The notes beneath the pieces are model-generated. The model was not told the origin of the DNA. It did not search any database and saw nothing but the letters and a program-made list of their open reading frames with translations. From Fibrobacter sp. UBA4297 (GTDB lineage: Bacteria > Fibrobacterota > Fibrobacteria > Fibrobacterales > Fibrobacteraceae), in NCBI RefSeq assembly GCF_002394865.1, contig NZ_DGUZ01000001.1, positions 169,073 through 233,072 of the forward strand: a stretch of 64,000 nucleotides of DNA, written 5' to 3'. The position numbers were made by a program, and so were the translations under genes. This document shows, in pieces, positions 16,879 through 26,337 of the stretch (positions within the stretch are counted from its first letter, which is position 1; each line of letters begins with the position of its first letter).

Positions 16879-18393
16879 CTATAAACCTGCCGATGAAATC
16901 TTTTCAAAAATCGGAGCTATGCTCTGGTCCAGAAGTTCCGAAATCCAGCCGGGGCAAACACCGATGAACAACAAGCAGGCAACGAGAACGACGATGACCA
17001 ACTTTTCGCGGAAGCATCCGTCAGTGAGGCTTTCGTACTTCTGCGGGAGCGGGCCGTGAAGCATACGGTTCGCTGTTTGCAGAATGTAGACGGCTGTCGT
17101 CGTGATGGAGAGAATGGCGAGAATTGTCACGATGCGTGTGAGCGTGGAATCTTGCTGGAACGCACCAATGAAGATGGTGCTTTCGGCAATGAATCCCGAG
17201 AATCCCGGGAGGCCAAGCCCTGCAAAACCGGCAAGCACAAAGCCAACGCCGAGGAACGGCATCTTGCGCATGATACCGCCCATTTCCGTGATGTCACGGG
17301 TGTGGGTGCGTTCGTAAATCATGCCAATCGTTGCGAAGAAGAGGCCTGTCAAGAATCCGTGAGATATCATCTGGAGGCTAGCGCCGCGAAGTCCAATGGG
17401 CGTCATGGCGGCAAGGCCCAAGAAGATGAGGCCCAAGTGGCTGATGGAGCTGTAAGCGGTGATGTACTTGAGGTCCTTGTGGCGGATGGCGATGAACGGG
17501 CCGAGAACCACGTTAAAGATGAGGAGTGCTACAACGTACGGGAGCCAAATCTTGGCGGCTTCAGGCATGAGGAACATGGCAACGCGGAGGCATCCGTAGG
17601 CACCCATTTTCATCATCACACCGGCGGCGAGCATTGAAACAGCGGTCGGTGCAGCGGAGTGACCATCCGGGCTCCAGAAGTGGAACGGGAATAGCGAACT
17701 CGAAACGGCAAATCCCATGAACATGAGCGGGAATGCCCACATCTGGAAATCCATCGGGAGAGTCGTCTTTGCAATTTCAATGAGGTTCCAGCTTGTAGCG
17801 CCACTTTCGAAGTAAAGTCCGAAGAGCGTTGCAAGAATCATCGAAGAGCCAAACGCAAGTGTCAACGTGAGCTTTTTACCACCGTAGTCGCGCTTGCCGC
17901 TGCCGTAGCAGGCAATCATGAGGTACATGCAGAGTGCTTCCATTTCGTAGAACACGAAGAAGAGCACCAGGTCAAAGCTCATGTACACGCCGTAAACGCT
18001 TGTTGCCAAAAGTTGGATAAGCGCAAAGAAAATCTTCTGATTCCCTTTGATCTTGAGACTTACAAGCACGCCCGCCCAGACGATGAACGCCGTGAGCGCA
18101 AGCAACAGCATGTTGAGACCGTCAGCGCCAACAATGTAGTGGGCGTTGAACATCGAGAGCCACGGGATGTCCGTAAAGAATCGGAGTGCAAGCGGTGCGG
18201 CTGCCGGATCTGTCGGAGTTCCCGAGAGAGCGTAGATGGCGTAAGTCAAGTAGCAGACAATTGCAAGGACAATCGTTGCCGACGTGACATGGATGGTTCG
18301 GAGCGTCTTTTCGTACGTGGCGGGAATCAGTACGCAGGCGAGAACCGTTAAGAGGGGGAGAACCCAAATGGAGTTAAAAAGTATTGTATTCAT
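16879..18393 (-). CDS. nuoM: NADH-quinone oxidoreductase subunit M
   Basis: A 504-residue polytopic protein with NuoM hallmarks: FFVFYEMEALCMYLMI holds the conserved Glu of helix 5, FHFWSPDGHSAAPTAVSM is the quinone oxidoreductase signature, and SSISHLGLIFLGL follows. It is a proton-pumping subunit of complex I. Only 9 bases separate it from nuoL. Confidence 0.95.
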   Translation of the reverse strand: MNTILFNSIWVLPLLTVLACVLIPATYEKTLRTIHVTSATIVLAIVCYLTYAIYALSGTPTDPAAAPLALRFFTDIPWLSMFNAHYIVGADGLNMLLLALTAFIVWAGVLVSLKIKGNQKIFFALIQLLATSVYGVYMSFDLVLFFVFYEMEALCMYLMIACYGSGKRDYGGKKLTLTLAFGSSMILATLFGLYFESGATSWNLIEIAKTTLPMDFQMWAFPLMFMGFAVSSSLFPFHFWSPDGHSAAPTAVSMLAAGVMMKMGAYGCLRVAMFLMPEAAKIWLPYVVALLIFNVVLGPFIAIRHKDLKYITAYSSISHLGLIFLGLAAMTPIGLRGASLQMISHGFLTGLFFATIGMIYERTHTRDITEMGGIMRKMPFLGVGFVLAGFAGLGLPGFSGFIAESTIFIGAFQQDSTLTRIVTILAILSITTTAVYILQTANRMLHGPLPQKYESLTDGCFREKLVIVVLVACLLFIGVCPGWISELLDQSIAPIFEKISSAGL

Positions 18394-18402
18394 GGGTGCG
18401 CC

Positions 18403-20358
18403 TTACAGGGGAAGCTGGCCGAAGAATCGCCAAAGGAGAACGCCGACAATCAAAGTGCCCAAGTAGAACGGCAAGTAGCCGGCCTGGGCAAAACGGACCA
18501 AGTCACCGAGCTTGTGGACAAACCAGACCGTAAAGGCGAGGAGTCCTTCAATCACGTAATCGTTGAATGCGCGGGCAACGCGGGCGATACCGCCAAAGAT
18601 AAACTGGCGGACGACGGCGTAGTACATTTCATCGAAGTAGAACTTGTGGTAAATGACTTTATAAATGCCGCTGCGGTTCGTTTCGTCGAGAGCGCGTTGG
18701 ACTTTTGCCCACGGGCTTGCGTAAAGCACCCAAGCGATAACGAGTGCAACGACTGCAATGCCAACGGCCACAAACGGGAGCCATTCAGCATGGTCGAGCT
18801 TGACGAGCTGCGGAACATTCAACTGTCCCGGTACAAAGAACTTTTCGAAAATTCCCTTGCCGAGGATGCCGCTCAAAAGTGCCGGAATCGCAAGAATTAC
18901 AATCGGGAGTGTCATCGCGAAATCTTCATGCACATGGCCTGCCTTGACGCCTTCGTGACGTGGAGCGCCATGGAACGCAAGGAAGAACAGACGGAACATG
19001 TAGAATGTCGTGAGACCGCTCGTAAGGAGCGCAAGCCCAAAGACAACGTAATGGTGCCCTTGGAATGCGGCGAGAATGATTTCGTCCTTGGAGAAGAATC
19101 CGGAGAACGGCGGAATGCCCGAAATCGCGAGAATCGAAATGAGCGTGCATGCGTAAGTGAGTTTCATCTTCTTGCCGAGACCGCCCATTGCATCGAGATC
19201 GTTCGTGCCGACCTGATGGATTAAGCTACCGGCGATGAGGAACAAGCTGCACTTGAAGAACGCGTGCGTAAAGATGTGGAACGTCGAAGCGGTCCAGCCG
19301 GTAACGGCGACAACCTGGCCAATCTTGCAAGCGCCAAGCGCAAACATCATGTAACCCAGCTGCGAAAGCGTGGAGTAGGCGAGGATGCGCTTGATGTCTT
19401 TTTGCGTGCAGGCGATGACGGCGGCAAATACCATCGTGAATGCGCCGACCCACATGATGAGCGTGAGGGCGTTATCGCAAATGGCAAAGAACGGGAAGAG
19501 TCGAGCGACAAGGTAAACGCCTGCGACGACCATCGTTGCACTGTGAATGATGGAGCTGACCGGAGTCGGACCTTCCATCGCGTTCGGGAGCCAGATATGC
19601 ATCGGGAACATGGCGGACTTGCCCCAGCCACCGGTGAAAATCAAGATGGAGCCGAGAACGAGCGCTTTGGACTTCGGGATTGTCACAAGGCCGAGGTTGA
19701 TGAACTGCTTCTGGAAATCAATGAGGCTGAGCGAATTGAGCGTCGAAAAGTCGAAACTGCCGACGACGTAGCTCACGAGCACAATGCCGAGCAAGAAGAA
19801 GCTATCGGCAAAGCGGGTGAGGATGAATGCCTGCTTGGAGGCACTTACGGCACTTGGCTTGTGGTACCAGAAACCGATGAGCAGGTAACTCGAAACGCCA
19901 ACGAGTTCCCAGAAGATGAACATCTGGAAAAGGTTTGTCGCGATGACGAGCCCGAGCATACTAAAACTGAACAGCGAAAGCAGTGCAAAGAAACGCCCGG
20001 CGGCGCGGTCTTCGCGCATGTAGCCGATGCTGTAGATGTTCACCATAAAGCTGATGAACGTGACGACTACGAGCATCATCACGGAGAGCGGATCTACGAG
20101 CATACCGATTCTTGCGACTAGGTCCCCGATGAACGGGATAAACGTATGGTCGAACAGAATTGCCTTTTGCGGTGCAAAGTCCGAGCTGAAGTAGTGGAAT
20201 GCGAGTGTGCCTGCGGCGGCAAAGGCAAGGCCGTTGCAAATGACAGCGAAAATCGCTGCGGCTTTAGCGCACTTGTTTCCGAGGAAAAGCCCGTTCACGA
20301 CGAACGTGATGAGCGGGAACAATAGAATCAAATAGCCGAGAGTGATATCATCAATCAT
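18403..20358 (-). CDS. nuoL: NADH-quinone oxidoreductase subunit L
   Basis: A 651-residue protein, about 16 membrane helices, with FWELVGVSSYLLIGFWY, HIWLPNAMEGPTPVSSIIH and STLSQLGYMMFALG, all typical of NuoL. The long C-terminal helix that runs alongside NuoM/N is expected in the last 150 residues. Its start overlaps the end of nuoK by 8 bases. Confidence 0.95.
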   Translation of the reverse strand: MIDDITLGYLILLFPLITFVVNGLFLGNKCAKAAAIFAVICNGLAFAAAGTLAFHYFSSDFAPQKAILFDHTFIPFIGDLVARIGMLVDPLSVMMLVVVTFISFMVNIYSIGYMREDRAAGRFFALLSLFSFSMLGLVIATNLFQMFIFWELVGVSSYLLIGFWYHKPSAVSASKQAFILTRFADSFFLLGIVLVSYVVGSFDFSTLNSLSLIDFQKQFINLGLVTIPKSKALVLGSILIFTGGWGKSAMFPMHIWLPNAMEGPTPVSSIIHSATMVVAGVYLVARLFPFFAICDNALTLIMWVGAFTMVFAAVIACTQKDIKRILAYSTLSQLGYMMFALGACKIGQVVAVTGWTASTFHIFTHAFFKCSLFLIAGSLIHQVGTNDLDAMGGLGKKMKLTYACTLISILAISGIPPFSGFFSKDEIILAAFQGHHYVVFGLALLTSGLTTFYMFRLFFLAFHGAPRHEGVKAGHVHEDFAMTLPIVILAIPALLSGILGKGIFEKFFVPGQLNVPQLVKLDHAEWLPFVAVGIAVVALVIAWVLYASPWAKVQRALDETNRSGIYKVIYHKFYFDEMYYAVVRQFIFGGIARVARAFNDYVIEGLLAFTVWFVHKLGDLVRFAQAGYLPFYLGTLIVGVLLWRFFGQLPL

Positions 20359-20656
20359 GGAGGTCCCTCAACTGGTCAACGTCAAGACTCTTATGGCGGC
20401 GGTACATGGTCACGATAATCGCAAGGGCGATGGCCATTTCGCAAGCCGTCACGGCAATGACAAAGATACTGAACAGAGCGCCTGCAGTCGCATCGTGTGC
20501 GGTGAAGTAGGCGAAACTGATAAAGTTGATGTTTGCGGCATTCAGCATGAGCTCAATGGAAATGAGCATACCGATGAGATGGCGGCGGCGCATCAGGCCC
20601 CAAACGCCAATCCCGAACAGCAAAAATGCGAGAATCAAGCAATTCAGAAGGTTCAT
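20351..20656 (-). CDS. nuoK: NADH-quinone oxidoreductase subunit K
   Basis: A 101-residue, three-helix protein. LFGIGVWGLMRRRHLIGMLI and SIELMLNAANINF contain the two conserved membrane glutamate regions of NuoK. Four-base overlap with nuoJ upstream (ATGA type) indicates coupled translation. Confidence 0.95.
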   Translation of the reverse strand: MNLLNCLILAFLLFGIGVWGLMRRRHLIGMLISIELMLNAANINFISFAYFTAHDATAGALFSIFVIAVTACEMAIALAIIVTMYRRHKSLDVDQLRDLHD

Positions 20657-21225
20657 TTGCTAGCCTCCTCTTCGGCATCTTCCTTGGTGCGGCGGGCGAC
20701 CGTGATAGCGCAAATGAGCGTCATCAAGAGGAGCACGCTTACGATTTCAAACGGGATGATGAATCCGTTCGGATCGTTACCGAGTAAGCGCAAGGCGAAG
20801 TTCTGGAGTGAAGAATAGTCGGCGGGGGAGTTCACGACGCCACTTGCCAAGTCCGGAGTCGGCAGCACGCATTTGACCATCACGAACACAAACGCGATGG
20901 AAAGCGCAAATGCGGTGAAAATTCGTGGCATCTTTGTCGAGAAGGCGTCTTCGCCCAAATGGCTTGTGAGAAGAATCGTAAACACCACGAAAATCACGAC
21001 GCCGCCCACGTAAACCATCACCTGGGCAAGTGCGATGAATTCGGCATGCATAAGCATGTAGAGGATCGCGGTCGTGACAAAGCTAAAGATGAGGAACACG
21101 GCGCTTTGCAAGATGTTTTTGACTGCAACGCAACAAACTGCCGTCATTAAAATCACGAATGCGACGACATAGAACGCAATGTCCATGCCTCCCATCGGAA
21201 ACGATAAAGGCAAATCCGGGAACAT
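20653..21225 (-). CDS. nuoJ: NADH-quinone oxidoreductase subunit J
   Basis: A 190-residue protein with five hydrophobic helices. FVILMTAVCCVAVKNILQSA and HAEFIALAQVMVYVGGVVIF include the conserved pi-bulge helix region of NuoJ. It starts at the TAATG junction with nuoI (1-base overlap). Confidence 0.95.
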   Translation of the reverse strand: MFPDLPLSFPMGGMDIAFYVVAFVILMTAVCCVAVKNILQSAVFLIFSFVTTAILYMLMHAEFIALAQVMVYVGGVVIFVVFTILLTSHLGEDAFSTKMPRIFTAFALSIAFVFVMVKCVLPTPDLASGVVNSPADYSSLQNFALRLLGNDPNGFIIPFEIVSVLLLMTLICAITVARRTKEDAEEEASK

Positions 21226-21698
21226 TAACCTTGCCCCTCCTTCTTATTTAAAATCATTTCAAGATCGTTCGGGTCAGTTGTCGCAACTTCGAATGCGGGA
21301 CTCATGCGGATGGCTCCAAACGGGCAGGCTTCTACGCAGAGGCCACACTGGGTGCAACTGGCGAAGTGGTACACGTAACGTCCGAGAACCTTCTTGCCTG
21401 CAATGTTCTTTGTGGCAAGCACGTTGATGGAGGCGTTCGGGCAGGCGCGTTCGCACATGCCGCAAGCGGTGCAGTGGTTGTTGCCGTCTGCATCTTCGAT
21501 CATCTCGAGGCGGCCGCGGTAACGGTCGTGCATTTTAAGCGTCTTGCGATTTTCGGGGTACTGTTCCGTAACGATGCGCTTAGGATTGAAAAAATACTTG
21601 AGCGTTACGGACAATCCGCAAATAAGGCTCCACGGACCCGTAATGCAACGCTTCAGGTAGCGTTTAATGTATTGAAGAGTTGAAATTTTTTCTTGCAT
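21225..21698 (-). CDS. nuoI: NADH-quinone oxidoreductase subunit I (2x [4Fe-4S])
   Basis: A protein of about 157 residues with two ferredoxin motifs: CTACGMCERACPNASI and CTQCGLCVEACPFGAI, which carry clusters N6a and N6b to the quinone site. I place the start at ATG 21698 (MQEKIS); the preceding TTG at 21704 is less likely. There is no Shine-Dalgarno: the 26 bases between the nuoH stop and this ATG are made entirely of the ATTGACCAATGACTATTGACT repeat. Translation therefore probably depends on coupling to nuoH. Confidence 0.95.
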   Translation of the reverse strand: MQEKISTLQYIKRYLKRCITGPWSLICGLSVTLKYFFNPKRIVTEQYPENRKTLKMHDRYRGRLEMIEDADGNNHCTACGMCERACPNASINVLATKNIAGKKVLGRYVYHFASCTQCGLCVEACPFGAIRMSPAFEVATTDPNDLEMILNKKEGQG

Positions 21699-21728
21699 AG
21701 TCAATAGTCATTGGTCAATAGTCATTAG
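21699..21728. repeat. TTAGTCATTAG-family half-element forming the nuoH-nuoI gap
   Basis: AGTCAATAGTCATTGGTCAATAGTCATTAG is the same sequence family seen at 6371, 30360, 31180, 55260, 62170 and 63728. Here it occupies the whole gap between two essential genes, overlapping the nuoH stop codon and the usual ribosome-site position of nuoI. Confidence 0.8.
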
Positions 21729-22846
21729 AGGCCGATTGCAATGAATGCTGCTCCTGCTACCAGCAAAACAAGGTTGACAGGTAATAAGAATTTCCATTCA
21801 AAGTCCATGAGCTGGTCAACACGCGGGCGCACAAATGTCCAGCGGACCATCATGTAGCACCAGACCATAAAGTAAATCTTGGCGAAGAACCATACGACGC
21901 CAGGTACCATGTTCAAGACGTTGTCCACAGCAGCGATGCCGATGCACGGCGGGAAGAATCCACCGAGGAAGCATGTGGTCGCAAGTGCGGAGTTCGTGAT
22001 GAGGGCGATGTATTCGGCGAGGTAGAACATGGCAAACGGAGTGCCATTGTATTCCGTGTGGTAACCGCCCGTAAGTTCTTGTTCTGCTTCGGCAATGTCG
22101 AACGGAGCGCGGTTCATTTCGGCGGTACTAGAAATAAAGAAGAGGATGAACGCGATGAAACCGAGGACTGGAATCTTGAAAATCCACCAGTCAAAAATGG
22201 TTCCTTCCTGGCTCATCGTAATGCTCATGAGGTTCGTAGAACCCGAAATCATCACGACGAACAGGAGAATCATTGCAAACGAGATTTCGTAGCTGATCAT
22301 CTGGGCGCCACTGCGGAGCGCACCGAGCAAGGAATACTTGTTGTTACTGCTCCAGCCGCCAAGCAAAATGCCGAGCACGCCAAAGCCGTTCACCGCGATG
22401 ATGAGCGGGATGCCCATCGAGACGTCGGCCACGACGAGATTCTTGTCGAACGGAATCAAGGCGCAGACGATAAACGGTGCAATCAAGACGATTAGCGGGG
22501 CGAGGTAGAACATGAGCTTATCAGCGCCACTCGGAGCATACACTTCCTTGAAGAGCATTTTGATCACGTCCGCGATGGTCTGGAGGGTGCCGTGCCAGCC
22601 AAGACGCATTGGGCCAAGGCGACATTGCACGTGGGCGCAAACCTTGCGTTCCATGTAAATGAGAATCGGGGCAGAGCCGATGTTCACCACGCAAACAGCG
22701 ATAATGCAAATCACGGCGTTGATGAGGAAGGCGACGACGCTGTTGAGGTCTTCGGACTGGATGTTTGCCGGCAGATATTCTGCCAGGCGCGGGACCCAAT
22801 CACGGACAAAGTCGCCAATAGGATGTGTTACTGAAGGTACAAACAT
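21725..22846 (-). CDS. nuoH: NADH-quinone oxidoreductase subunit H
   Basis: A 373-residue protein with eight or nine membrane helices. IYMERKVCAHVQCRLGPMR and DVIKMLFKEVYAP, and the charged loop FDIAEAEQELTGGYHTEY, form the quinone-entry region conserved in NuoH. It follows nuoD by 3 bases. Confidence 0.95.
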   Translation of the reverse strand: MFVPSVTHPIGDFVRDWVPRLAEYLPANIQSEDLNSVVAFLINAVICIIAVCVVNIGSAPILIYMERKVCAHVQCRLGPMRLGWHGTLQTIADVIKMLFKEVYAPSGADKLMFYLAPLIVLIAPFIVCALIPFDKNLVVADVSMGIPLIIAVNGFGVLGILLGGWSSNNKYSLLGALRSGAQMISYEISFAMILLFVVMISGSTNLMSITMSQEGTIFDWWIFKIPVLGFIAFILFFISSTAEMNRAPFDIAEAEQELTGGYHTEYNGTPFAMFYLAEYIALITNSALATTCFLGGFFPPCIGIAAVDNVLNMVPGVVWFFAKIYFMVWCYMMVRWTFVRPRVDQLMDFEWKFLLPVNLVLLVAGAAFIAIGL

Positions 22847-22849
22847 ATA

Positions 22850-23986
22850 TTACCTGTCAATTTCCGGAATCACGGGGTCAAGGGTTGCCATGATGGTCAC
22901 GAGGTCCGAAATCTTGTGGCCTTGAACCATCTTGTTGAGGGCGGCAATATGCGGGAAACTTGGACCGCGCGTGTGGATGCGGTACGGCTTTTCACCGGTC
23001 GTTGCGGCGACAACATAAGTCGCGTAAAGACCCTTTGCGGTTTCAATTTCGCTGTAGTAGCGGCCCACGGGGAGTCGCACCGGCTTTTCCTTGCTGCGCC
23101 ACGGCCCTTCGGGAAACTTTTCGACGCACTGGCGCAAAATCTTCATGGATTGATGGATTTCAGCAATGCGGATTTTGTAGCGGTCGTAGCAGTCGCCGTT
23201 TTGGAATACGGGCACGTCAAAGTCGAGCTGGTCGTAAATGCTATACGGGTTTGCACGGCGCACGTCAAAGTTCACGCCGCTAGCGCGGAGCACAGGACCC
23301 GAGCAACCGTAAGCGATTGCATCTTCTTTGGAAAGAACGCCAATGCCAATGCTGCGTTCCAACACGATGATGTTTTTCGAAAGGAATCTTTCGTAGTCCT
23401 TCATCGTATCTTCCATGTGGTCGAGGAATGCTTTTACGCGCGGGATAAACGTATCCGGCACATCGTAGCGGCTTCCGCCCGGTCTAAAGAAGTTTGTCGT
23501 AAGGCGGGAACCTGTGACTTCTTCAAGGATGTCGTGAATCATTTCACGTTCCTTGAAACCGAACAAGAGGCACGTTTGGCCGCCAAGGTCACCGCCAAAG
23601 CAACCGTAGAACACCAAGTGCGAGGCAATGCGGCCCAGTTCCTGGAGCATCACGCGGATGTATTCGCCACGGAGCGGAACGCCCACGTTCATGCCCTTTT
23701 CAAGAGCAATCACGACGCCCAAGTTATTCTGGATGGCGGTCAGATAGTCCTGACGGTCCGACATGGCGATGTACTGCAAGTAGCTCATCGATTCCGCTTG
23801 CTTTTCCATACCGCGGTGGATATAGCCAAAGTGCGGGACCAGTTCTACAATCGTTTCGCCGTCCATGCGGAGCGTGAGACGCAATGCACCGTGAGTACTT
23901 GGGTGCTGCGGACCCATGTTGATGAAAAATTCTTCAGTATTCGATTTGCGTTCGAGGCGAAATCCCGGAGGTAACTGATGACTCAT
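22850..23986 (-). CDS. nuoD: NADH-quinone oxidoreductase subunit D (49 kDa)
   Basis: A 378-residue protein. MGPQHPSTHGALRL with the quinone-binding His, HFGYIHRGMEK, and the RGEYIRVML and GFKEREMIHD segments are diagnostic. A strong AGGAGG site lies 5 bases before the ATG, inside the end of the upstream nuoBC gene (4-base overlap). Confidence 0.95.
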   Translation of the reverse strand: MSHQLPPGFRLERKSNTEEFFINMGPQHPSTHGALRLTLRMDGETIVELVPHFGYIHRGMEKQAESMSYLQYIAMSDRQDYLTAIQNNLGVVIALEKGMNVGVPLRGEYIRVMLQELGRIASHLVFYGCFGGDLGGQTCLLFGFKEREMIHDILEEVTGSRLTTNFFRPGGSRYDVPDTFIPRVKAFLDHMEDTMKDYERFLSKNIIVLERSIGIGVLSKEDAIAYGCSGPVLRASGVNFDVRRANPYSIYDQLDFDVPVFQNGDCYDRYKIRIAEIHQSMKILRQCVEKFPEGPWRSKEKPVRLPVGRYYSEIETAKGLYATYVVAATTGEKPYRIHTRGPSFPHIAALNKMVQGHKISDLVTIMATLDPVIPEIDR

Positions 23987-25242
23987 ATAGGCCTCCTAAT
24001 CATTTCCGGGTGAGTAAAGTCTTTACGGAGCGGGTAACCCACGAAGTCCTTGTCCAAGAAGATGCGGCGAAGGTCGGGGTGGTTTTCAAACTTGATGCCG
24101 AACATGTCGTAAACTTCGCGTTCCTTGATTTCTGCACCGGGGTAGAGGTGCGAGATTGTTGGGACGCTTGCCAAAAGCGATGTCGGGCGTTTTTCTTCGT
24201 CAATCGAGAAGTCTTTCTTGAGCTGCACGCAAAGGAAAATCTTGTGGCCGATTTCAAGACTTCTGAGCATTGTCACCATGTCGAAGTGGTCGTCGTAGTC
24301 AATGGCGGTCACGTCAATCAGGTAATCCATCTTGAATTCAGGATCGTTCTTGACAAATTCAACAACGTTCAAGTAGTCCTCTTTTTCGAGCATGACTTCG
24401 AGCGGGCAGTCCGCAGGCATCTTGGCGACGACATCTTCTGGAGTGTCTTCACCGCGCGTATGCACAGTCACGTTCGGGAACTTGGCGCGGAGCTTTGCAA
24501 AAAGCTCTTGCTGCGTAAGGCCCAAGCGCTTGAACGGCACACGTTCCACTTCTGGAAAATCCGGCTTCTTGACACGAATCGGCTTGAAGGTACTCTTGTA
24601 GTCCGGATTTTCTTCCTTGAACTTCGCGCGGGCTTCTGCCATTTGCTCGTCTTTCATTTCTTCGAGAGCGGCCCAGGTCTTTGCGGCTTCGCGGTAGCGG
24701 TCCATTGTCGAAACGTCTTTCGGTTCGCCTTCGTGCCACGGGTTGCGGCAAGTTTCCTTGAGGATCTTTTCGCGGAGCGTCAAAAGCCCGTGGAACAAGG
24801 CTTCGGGGCGTGGCGGGCAACCGGGAACGAACACGTCGACCGGGATCAAGTTCTGTGCACCACGGACAACAGAATAGTTGTCGTAGATGAACGGGCCGCC
24901 GCTAATCGTGCAGGCTCCCATTGCAATTACGTACTTGGGTCCTGGAATTTGTTCCCAAAGCATCTGGATGGCGGGTGCCATGCGGCGGGTAATTGTTCCT
25001 GCCAAAATAAACAAGTCTGCCTGTCTCGGGGACGAGCGGAACACTTCAGAGCCAAAACGGGCAATGTCATAACGGGCCATAGAGCTCGACATCATTTCGA
25101 TGGCGCAGCAGCTAGTACCGTATGTCAGAGGCCAAATGGAGTTTGCACGGGCCCAGTTCACAATATAGTCGATGGCGTTTACAACGTACTTTCCACCGGG
25201 GATAGGGTCCAAGATCTTTGGAGCTAAATTGATTATTCCCAT
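23983..25242 (-). CDS. nuoBC: NADH-quinone oxidoreductase fused subunits B and C
   Basis: The 419-residue product fuses two subunits. Residues 1-165 are NuoB with the N2 cluster ligands: the tandem Cys of GTSCCAIEMM, MGACTISGG and VPGCPPRPE. A charged linker (about 170-240) joins NuoC (about 250-419), recognised by EREVYDMFGIKFENHPDLRR. In many bacteria B, C and D are separate or C and D are fused; here B and C are fused while D stands alone. The gene overlaps nuoA by 10 bases. The linker with KEENPDYKSTFKPIRVKKP is not standard. Confidence 0.95.
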   Translation of the reverse strand: MGIINLAPKILDPIPGGKYVVNAIDYIVNWARANSIWPLTYGTSCCAIEMMSSSMARYDIARFGSEVFRSSPRQADLFILAGTITRRMAPAIQMLWEQIPGPKYVIAMGACTISGGPFIYDNYSVVRGAQNLIPVDVFVPGCPPRPEALFHGLLTLREKILKETCRNPWHEGEPKDVSTMDRYREAAKTWAALEEMKDEQMAEARAKFKEENPDYKSTFKPIRVKKPDFPEVERVPFKRLGLTQQELFAKLRAKFPNVTVHTRGEDTPEDVVAKMPADCPLEVMLEKEDYLNVVEFVKNDPEFKMDYLIDVTAIDYDDHFDMVTMLRSLEIGHKIFLCVQLKKDFSIDEEKRPTSLLASVPTISHLYPGAEIKEREVYDMFGIKFENHPDLRRIFLDKDFVGYPLRKDFTHPEMIRRPI

Positions 25243-25613
25243 TTGAGAATTCCTTTTTTCCAGGCGTAAGCAAGGCCCGAAACGAGAATCGCAATGAAGA
25301 TGATAAGGTCAATAATGACGACTGATGGCGGGAGCGCCGTGTGGCCTGCCATGATTTCTTTGAAGTTCATCATGACGGGGAAGAGGAACAGCGCTTCGAT
25401 ATCAAACACGAGGAAGAGCAAGGCGAACAGGTAGTAGCCCACCTTGAACTGAATTCTTGCGTTGCCGATGGTTTCCATACCGCATTCGTACGGTGCCATC
25501 TTGTTCTTTGTATTCTTGGTGCGGTAGCCTAGCAATAGGCCTGTGACGGTTGCCGCCGCCGCGATAAACGCGCCTAGAAAAAGGAAGATTGATAGTATTA
25601 TATATTCTGACAT
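25233..25613 (-). CDS. nuoA: NADH-quinone oxidoreductase subunit A
   Basis: A 126-residue, three-helix protein with YECGMETIGNARIQFKVGYY and FLVFDIEALFLFPV, the NuoA signature (conserved Cys-Gly loop, then D-x-E). It is the first gene of the nuo operon. Genes nuoE, nuoF and nuoG are not in this operon. Confidence 0.95.
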   Translation of the reverse strand: MSEYIILSIFLFLGAFIAAAATVTGLLLGYRTKNTKNKMAPYECGMETIGNARIQFKVGYYLFALLFLVFDIEALFLFPVMMNFKEIMAGHTALPPSVVIIDLIIFIAILVSGLAYAWKKGILKWE

Positions 25614-25615
25614 TT

Positions 25616-25740
25616 TTAGGTTATAGGTTGTAGGTTAAAGGTTGTAGGAGACAGGTGAAGTTATACACACGTTGTGTGTATATATTAGGTGGCGAAGCCA
25701 CGATTATATTCCTAATACCTAACACCTGTTACCTAATCCC
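25616..25740. repeat. TTAGGTTGTAGG-type repeat with inverted arms
   Basis: TTTAGGTTATAGGTTGTAGG on the left is mirrored by CCTAATACCTAACACCTG and ACCTAATCCC on the right, with the small hairpin GTGGCGAAGCCAC between. It looks like a sequence variant of the TTAGTCATTAG family and fills the gap between the unknown gene at 25744 and nuoA. Confidence 0.65.
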
Positions 25741-25743
25741 TTA

Positions 25744-26337
25744 CTAATAAAAGTTCTGCAAGTCCTGGACGGTTCCGAATAGCGTGTTTGCAATCTGGAA
25801 GCGGTCCAGAACGTGTTTTAACATATCTTTGAATTCGTCAATTGTTCCTGCGTTCATTGTGTTGAGTTTGTCCTGAATATCGCTCACGAAGCCGTAAACG
25901 ACCGGGCTCGATTTCATGCCTTGCATTTCCCCGCTCCATTGCTGCAACACTTTGTCTGTATCGATTCTTGCGATAATGTAGCGCGTTGTCGAAAGCAGTT
26001 CCTGCAAAAAATGCACGAGGAAAATTTCTTCTTGCAAAATACCCCAGCGTTTGTCCTTGGAGTACAGCGAAGAGTTTTCCGCCTTGCCGTAAAAAATCGC
26101 CGCTTGCGCATACTCGAGACATGTCATCAAGAGCCTTTCGTAACGCTTGATGTCTTTGCTCAAGTGCTGGTACCACGCGTTGTTTTCTTCGGGCGTGGAT
26201 TCCTTTGTTTCGACGATTTCGTTCGGGAACAGCGCTCGGAACGCGTAATACACTTCTTCGTAATAACGGTTCCTCATGCGGCAGTTGAACGCACGGTTTT
26301 TTTGTGTGTAGTCGCAATGGTGTAGGGAAGATATCAT
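25744..26337 (-). CDS. Unknown protein translationally coupled to rel
   Basis: A 197-residue soluble protein, mostly alpha-helical, rich in Tyr/Phe and without recognisable motifs. The ATG at 26337 overlaps the rel stop codon by four bases (ATGA), which favours this start over the internal ATG at 26277. Tight coupling to the (p)ppGpp enzyme suggests shared regulation, but nothing in the sequence shows a direct function. No signal peptide. Confidence 0.6.
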   Translation of the reverse strand: MISSLHHCDYTQKNRAFNCRMRNRYYEEVYYAFRALFPNEIVETKESTPEENNAWYQHLSKDIKRYERLLMTCLEYAQAAIFYGKAENSSLYSKDKRWGILQEEIFLVHFLQELLSTTRYIIARIDTDKVLQQWSGEMQGMKSSPVVYGFVSDIQDKLNTMNAGTIDEFKDMLKHVLDRFQIANTLFGTVQDLQNFY

